From positions 1-10,000 of the forward strand of contig JAIWOH010000039.1 in NCBI GenBank assembly GCA_020216985.1: 10,000 nt of DNA, read 5' to 3'. A program made the position numbers and the translations under genes. The notes beneath the pieces are model-generated. The model worked only from the letters and a program-made list of their open reading frames with translations, had not been told where the DNA came from and did not search any database. The number at the start of each line of letters is the position of its first letter. The first letter of the stretch is position 1. This DNA comes from Nitrospira sp. GTDB taxonomy: Bacteria; Nitrospirota; Nitrospiria; Nitrospirales; Nitrospiraceae. Below are positions 6,744 to 10,000 of the stretch, piece after piece.

Positions 6744-7936
6744 AACGAACGATCTCCTCTTTCCTTGTTGTGGTCGCTGTCTCCCGCCGCAACGGCCTCC
6801 GGGTCTTCCCGCGCCGCGACGTTCGACGGTTCCTGCGCGTGACTGCGATAAAAAGCCGTTCGAAATTCCGAAAACGTTCCTTGTTCGACGGCCGCTCGGA
6901 CGCGTCGCATCAGATCCGAGAAATACCAAAGGTTATGGATGGTGTTCAGTCGCGCGGCCAACATTTCTTTCACCGAGAACAGATGATGAAGATACGCCCG
7001 CGAGTAGCGCCCGCAGACCGGGCACCCGCAGTCGGAATCGATCGGCCGCTCATCTCGGGCGTATCGGGCTTGTTTGATGACCACCCGTCCCGCGGTCGTA
7101 AACAACGAGCCGGTCCGTCCATGCCGCGAGGGCGCGACGCAGTCGAAGAGGTCGATGCCGCGAAAGACCCCTTCGATCAGATCTTCCGGATATCCCACCC
7201 CCATCAGATACCGCGGCTTGTTCTCCGGCAGTTCCGGCACCGTCGCGTCGAGCATCGCGTACATCTCGGCCTTGCTTTCTCCCACGGACAGGCCGCCGAC
7301 CGCATAGCCGTCGAATCCCATGGCCGTGAGGTCTCTCGCCGAGCGGACGCGCAGATCCGTGTCCAGGCCGCCCTGCACGATGCCGAACAGGGCCTGGTCG
7401 TTTCTGCGCCGGCCGGCCAAACAACGCTCGGCCCATAACTTGGTTCGCCGCACGCCGTCCAGCACCGCCTCGCGGCTGGCTGGCAACGCGACGCAGTGAT
7501 CGAAGGCCATGATGATATCGGCTCCCAACGCTTCTTGGATTTCAACGGCGATTTCCGGCGTGATGAAATGACTCGATCCGTCGATGTGCGATTGAAAGAC
7601 CACGCCTTCGTCCGTCACCTTGCATAACTTGGCCAAACTGAACACCTGAAAGCCCCCGCTGTCCGTCAAAATCGCCCCCGGCCAGCCGGTAAAGGCGTGC
7701 AGTCCGCCCATCTCGGCCACGATCTTGTGACCCGGGCGGAGATAGAGATGATAGGCGTTGTTCAATAACAACCGAAATCCCATAAGCTGCAGATCGTCCG
7801 GTGCCAGTCCCTTGACCGGTCCCAATGAACCGACCGGCATGAACGCCGGCGTATCGATGACGCCCCGCGCGGTGCACAATCGGCCGACCCTGGCTTTGGA
7901 GTGCCGATCTCGTTGTTGAAGCCGATACTGGATCAT
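6737..7936 (-). CDS. tgt: tRNA-guanine(34) transglycosylase (preQ1-type)
   Basis: The enzyme swaps guanine-34 of GUN-anticodon tRNAs for preQ1 on the way to queuosine. From ATG 7936 it has 399 residues. General base D92 is in TDSGGFQV, substrate-site D146 and C148 in FDHC, Q188 in GIVQGG, V218 in GGLSVGE, nucleophile D265 in LFDC, and zinc ligands C303, C305, C308 and H334. The Cys and the Val (not Gly) are bacterial preQ1-type features. Two positions differ from the usual wording: FDHCVALP where FDEC-x-PYP is common, and APSRHGRTG where MPTRNARNG is common. About 32 polar residues extend past the expected end. A GTG at 7957 overlapping the argS stop (GTGA) would add 7 residues. I prefer ATG 7936 because GAAGG (7944-7948) lies 7 nt upstream and MIQYRL fits the family N-terminus. 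Followed by yajC with overlap. Confidence 0.95.
   Translation of the reverse strand: MIQYRLQQRDRHSKARVGRLCTARGVIDTPAFMPVGSLGPVKGLAPDDLQLMGFRLLLNNAYHLYLRPGHKIVAEMGGLHAFTGWPGAILTDSGGFQVFSLAKLCKVTDEGVVFQSHIDGSSHFITPEIAVEIQEALGADIIMAFDHCVALPASREAVLDGVRRTKLWAERCLAGRRRNDQALFGIVQGGLDTDLRVRSARDLTAMGFDGYAVGGLSVGESKAEMYAMLDATVPELPENKPRYLMGVGYPEDLIEGVFRGIDLFDCVAPSRHGRTGSLFTTAGRVVIKQARYARDERPIDSDCGCPVCGRYSRAYLHHLFSVKEMLAARLNTIHNLWYFSDLMRRVRAAVEQGTFSEFRTAFYRSHAQEPSNVAAREDPEAVAAGDSDHNKERGDRSLC
6754..6760 (-). promoter_or_regulatory. Shine-Dalgarno of yajC inside the tgt coding end
   Basis: AGAGGAG within the last codons of tgt places GGAG 10 nt before ATG 6743 and 16 nt before ATG 6737. The spacing favours the first ATG. 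Because the site lies within translated tgt sequence, yajC translation is probably coupled to tgt. Confidence 0.65.
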
Positions 7937-7943
7937 GCCGCGC

Positions 7944-7948
7944 CCTTC
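7944..7948 (-). promoter_or_regulatory. Shine-Dalgarno deciding the tgt start
   Basis: GAAGG lies 7 nt before ATG 7936. The competing GTG at 7957 has only a weak GAG upstream, within argS. This supports the shorter Tgt, leaving a 17-nt gap after argS instead of a 4-nt overlap. Confidence 0.55.
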
Positions 7949-7953
7949 TTTTT

Positions 7954-9678
7954 TCACATCTGCTCGGGCGCGGAAATTCCCAGCACCGTCAGACCGTTTC
8001 TGATGACTTGCTGAACGCCGCGCATGAGGGCCAGCCTGGCGGCGGTCCGCTTGGGCGTCAGTTCCTCGGCCGATCCCGCCTCATCGTGTTCCTGACCGCC
8101 CGCGGGAGGGAGGATCCGATGTTTGTTGTAAAAGGTATGCAGCAGCGCCGCGAGCTGCTGGAGATAATACGTGACACGATGGGGCTCGAACGTGGACGCG
8201 CTGGTCTGAAGGATGTCCGGATAGACGGAGAGCTTTCGAATCAGCCCCAATTCGTCAGGATCGGTCAAGGGGGCGATGTCCGTCTCTTTCGGTCGAGGGC
8301 ACTCGATCCCCCGCGAGGCGGCCGTCCGCCACAAGCTCGCGATACGAGCGTGGGCGTATTGCACATAGTACACCGGATTGTCCGCCGATCGTTGCTTGGC
8401 CAGTTCCAGATCAAAGTCAAGATGGGTCCGTGAATCCCTCATGAGGAAAAAGAACTTGGCGGCATCGGCGCCCACTTCGTCGATGACCTCTCGCATGGTC
8501 ACGAACGAACCGGTCCGCTTTGACATCTTGACTTCAACCCCGGCCCTCAGAAGCTTGACGAGTTGAACCAACACCACCCGCAGCCGCTCCTTCGGATGGC
8601 CGTAGGCCTGCATCACGGCCTCCATGCGGGGAATGTAGCCGTGGTGGTCGGCTCCCCACACGTCGACCAGCAGGTCATATCCGCGCCGCAGTTTGTCCCG
8701 GTGATAGGCGATGTCCGACGCCAGGTAGGTGTATTCGCCGTCCTGCTTCTTGACGACACGGTCCTTTTCATCACCGAAGGTCGTGGAACGGAACCACAGT
8801 GCGCCCTCTTGCTCGAACAAAAGGCCGCGAGCTTGCAGATCATCCAAGGCCTGCTCCACCGCCCCGGACTTGAGCAAGGACTCCTCGCTGAACCACGACT
8901 GAAATTCGATGCCGAACGACGCAAGGTCCTCACGGATCAATTCCAACAGCTCCCCATACGCGAGCGCACGGCATCGCGCCTCGATCTCCGCCGGATCGGA
9001 AGATCCCGTCTCGTCGTCGAGCTTGTGCTTGAGGCGTCGAGCGACATCGCCGATATAGGCGCCGTGGTAGCCTTCTTCCGGAAATTCGGCAGGCTGCCCG
9101 CAGAGCTCTCGGTAACGCGCATAGACCGACGCTCCCAACAGTTTCATCTGTCTGCCGGCGTCGTTGATATAGTACTCGCTGGTCACGTCATACCCGACTG
9201 CTTCCAACAGGCGGGCGACGGCCTGCCCGACCGCCGCTCCCCGTCCGTGCCCGACATGGAGCGGACCGGTGGGATTGGCGCTGACATATTCGACGATGAC
9301 GCGATGTCCCCGTCCCACATCGGCTTTGCCGTAGGCGTCTCCTCTCGCGTCGATCTCTCGTAACACCTCGTGCCACAAGGTCGGCTTGATCGTCAGGTTC
9401 AAAAATCCAGGGCGGACAATTTCCACCCGCTCGAAGAGCTGCTCCGTTTCTGTGAGATGTTCGGCGATAATTTCAGCGATCTCATGAGGGTTTTTTTCCT
9501 CCGACGGCGCCAAGGACATCGCGATCGTCGTCGCTAATTCCCCCCACTCCGGACGTTTTGGCGCATCCAGAGTCAACGCCGGCCAGGTTTCCGTCTTCAA
9601 TCGGCCCTTTTTCTTGGCATCATTGAGAGCACCGAGCAAGGCGGTGGCAACCATTTCTTGGACGACGCCGTGAGACAC
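7954..9678 (-). CDS. argS: Arginyl-tRNA synthetase
   Basis: A 574-residue class I synthetase that charges tRNA-Arg with arginine in the cytoplasm. The N-terminal Add-1-type tRNA-binding domain covers about residues 5-95. The catalytic Rossmann core carries the ArgS signature NPTGPLHVGHGRGA (135-148) with HVGH at 141-144, YYINDAGRQM (169-178) and WGADHHGYIPRM (341-352). A canonical KMSKR loop is at 384-388; many ArgS proteins have a degenerate version here. The C-terminal DALR-type anticodon-binding domain covers about 440-574, including YVQYAHARI (438-446). Length is normal. The start is GTG at 9678 with TAGGAG 7 nt upstream; the TAG of this site is the stop codon of the preceding glycosyltransferase gene. 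tgt follows within 17 nt or overlaps by 4 nt depending on its start. An operon with both neighbours is likely. Confidence 0.98.
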   Translation of the reverse strand: MSHGVVQEMVATALLGALNDAKKKGRLKTETWPALTLDAPKRPEWGELATTIAMSLAPSEEKNPHEIAEIIAEHLTETEQLFERVEIVRPGFLNLTIKPTLWHEVLREIDARGDAYGKADVGRGHRVIVEYVSANPTGPLHVGHGRGAAVGQAVARLLEAVGYDVTSEYYINDAGRQMKLLGASVYARYRELCGQPAEFPEEGYHGAYIGDVARRLKHKLDDETGSSDPAEIEARCRALAYGELLELIREDLASFGIEFQSWFSEESLLKSGAVEQALDDLQARGLLFEQEGALWFRSTTFGDEKDRVVKKQDGEYTYLASDIAYHRDKLRRGYDLLVDVWGADHHGYIPRMEAVMQAYGHPKERLRVVLVQLVKLLRAGVEVKMSKRTGSFVTMREVIDEVGADAAKFFFLMRDSRTHLDFDLELAKQRSADNPVYYVQYAHARIASLWRTAASRGIECPRPKETDIAPLTDPDELGLIRKLSVYPDILQTSASTFEPHRVTYYLQQLAALLHTFYNKHRILPPAGGQEHDEAGSAEELTPKRTAARLALMRGVQQVIRNGLTVLGISAPEQM

Positions 9679-9685
9679 GTCGAAT

Positions 9686-9690
9686 CTCCT
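9686..9690 (-). promoter_or_regulatory. argS Shine-Dalgarno fused to the upstream stop codon
   Basis: AGGAG lies 7 nt before the argS GTG. Its first bases belong to the TAG stop (9691-9689) of the glycosyltransferase gene. Only 10 nt separate the two reading frames, so ribosomes ending the first gene release on the argS binding site. This suggests translational coupling. Confidence 0.75.
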
Positions 9691-10000
9691 AAGTTCTCAG
9701 CAAAGAAGGAGAAAATGAACGGGCCACTTTAGCACACGGGTCAAGTGGAGACAAGGTAGAGTCCGGGCGGTGGTCTTGTGATTTGATCATCGATTGCTCA
9801 TGTTTTCTGCACGCGTCCAGTATCTGTTCGGGGGAAACGGCCAAACAGACTTTTTCGGAACAAGTGATGACGTGCTCCCACGAAGGGCACGTGCACGGTC
9901 CTGCTCGCAAGACAATCACGTGCGATCCTTTGGGCGCCCATCGGGCCGGATCGGTCGGCCCGAAGAGTGCAACGGTGGGGACTCCCAACAGTCCCGCCAG
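9689..10000 (-). CDS. Glycosyltransferase family 9 / heptosyltransferase, C-terminal end (cut by right edge)
   Basis: The last 104 codons of a gene entering from beyond 10000. The visible part begins LAGLLGVPTVALFGPTDP, matching the nucleotide-sugar binding end of ADP-heptose:LPS heptosyltransferases (WaaC/WaaF/RfaQ type). These build the inner core of lipopolysaccharide at the cytoplasmic face of the inner membrane. A cysteine-rich stretch follows (PCTCPSWEHVITCSEKVC), resembling the Cys pattern before the last helix in this family, then VSPEQILDACRKH. After this, about 36 residues of polar, low-similarity tail run to TAG at 9691-9689. They look like an unconserved extension. Which heptosyltransferase it is cannot be decided from this fragment. 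Its presence implies a Gram-negative outer membrane. Confidence 0.85.
   Translation of the reverse strand: MAGLLGVPTVALFGPTDPARWAPKGSHVIVLRAGPCTCPSWEHVITCSEKVCLAVSPEQILDACRKHEQSMIKSQDHRPDSTLSPLDPCAKVARSFSPSLLRT

Noticed and set aside
6744..6929. Upstream extension of yajC to a 179-residue protein
   Set aside because: The added residues are Arg/Gly-rich out-of-frame translation of tgt. The YajC hallmarks start after 6743, where a ribosome binding site fits.
8563..9363. A 266-codon open frame on the plus strand opposite argS
   Set aside because: In-register antisense shadow of argS; no recognisable domain and no convincing ribosome binding site was sought or seen.

Overview
All recognisable genes in this window lie on the minus strand, so transcription reads from right (10000) to left (1). 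Overall G+C is high (estimated by eye). GTG starts are common and neighbouring genes overlap or are closely spaced. The multi-sensor kinase next to a sigma-54-type response regulator, the housekeeping content and the protein style fit a Gram-negative bacterium. My best guess is Nitrospirota (Nitrospira-like); this is an inference from style, not a database result.

Layout in transcription order: (1) 10000-9689, the C-terminal end of a family 9 glycosyltransferase of the ADP-heptose:LPS heptosyltransferase type, cut by the window edge. (2) 9678-7954, argS, arginyl-tRNA synthetase. (3) about 7936-6737, tgt, tRNA-guanine transglycosylase. (4) 6743-6390, yajC. (5) 6359-4713, secD. (6) 4644-3727, secF. 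(7) 3621-436, a 1061-residue membrane histidine kinase with an extracytoplasmic Cache-type sensor, HAMP and three PAS domains. (8) 439-1, the start of an NtrC-class response regulator, cut by the left edge.

The tgt-yajC-secD-secF block is a classical conserved bacterial cluster. YajC, SecD and SecF form the accessory part of the Sec translocon that uses the proton gradient to help pull exported proteins across the inner membrane. Tgt makes the first queuosine intermediate in tRNA, and ArgS charges tRNA-Arg. The less usual part is the two-component pair directly after secF. Its kinase and regulator overlap by 4 nt (GTGA) and are clearly a pair. They are separated from secF by a 105-nt gap that can fold into competing hairpins, one of them ending near a T run.

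There is no mobile element, CRISPR array, tRNA or rRNA gene that I can support, and no stretch over 300 bases without a gene. The window is mostly ordinary core genome. The points most worth a second look are the sensor pair attached to the Sec operon, the hairpins in the two larger intergenic gaps, and variant residues around otherwise conserved active-site motifs in Tgt.
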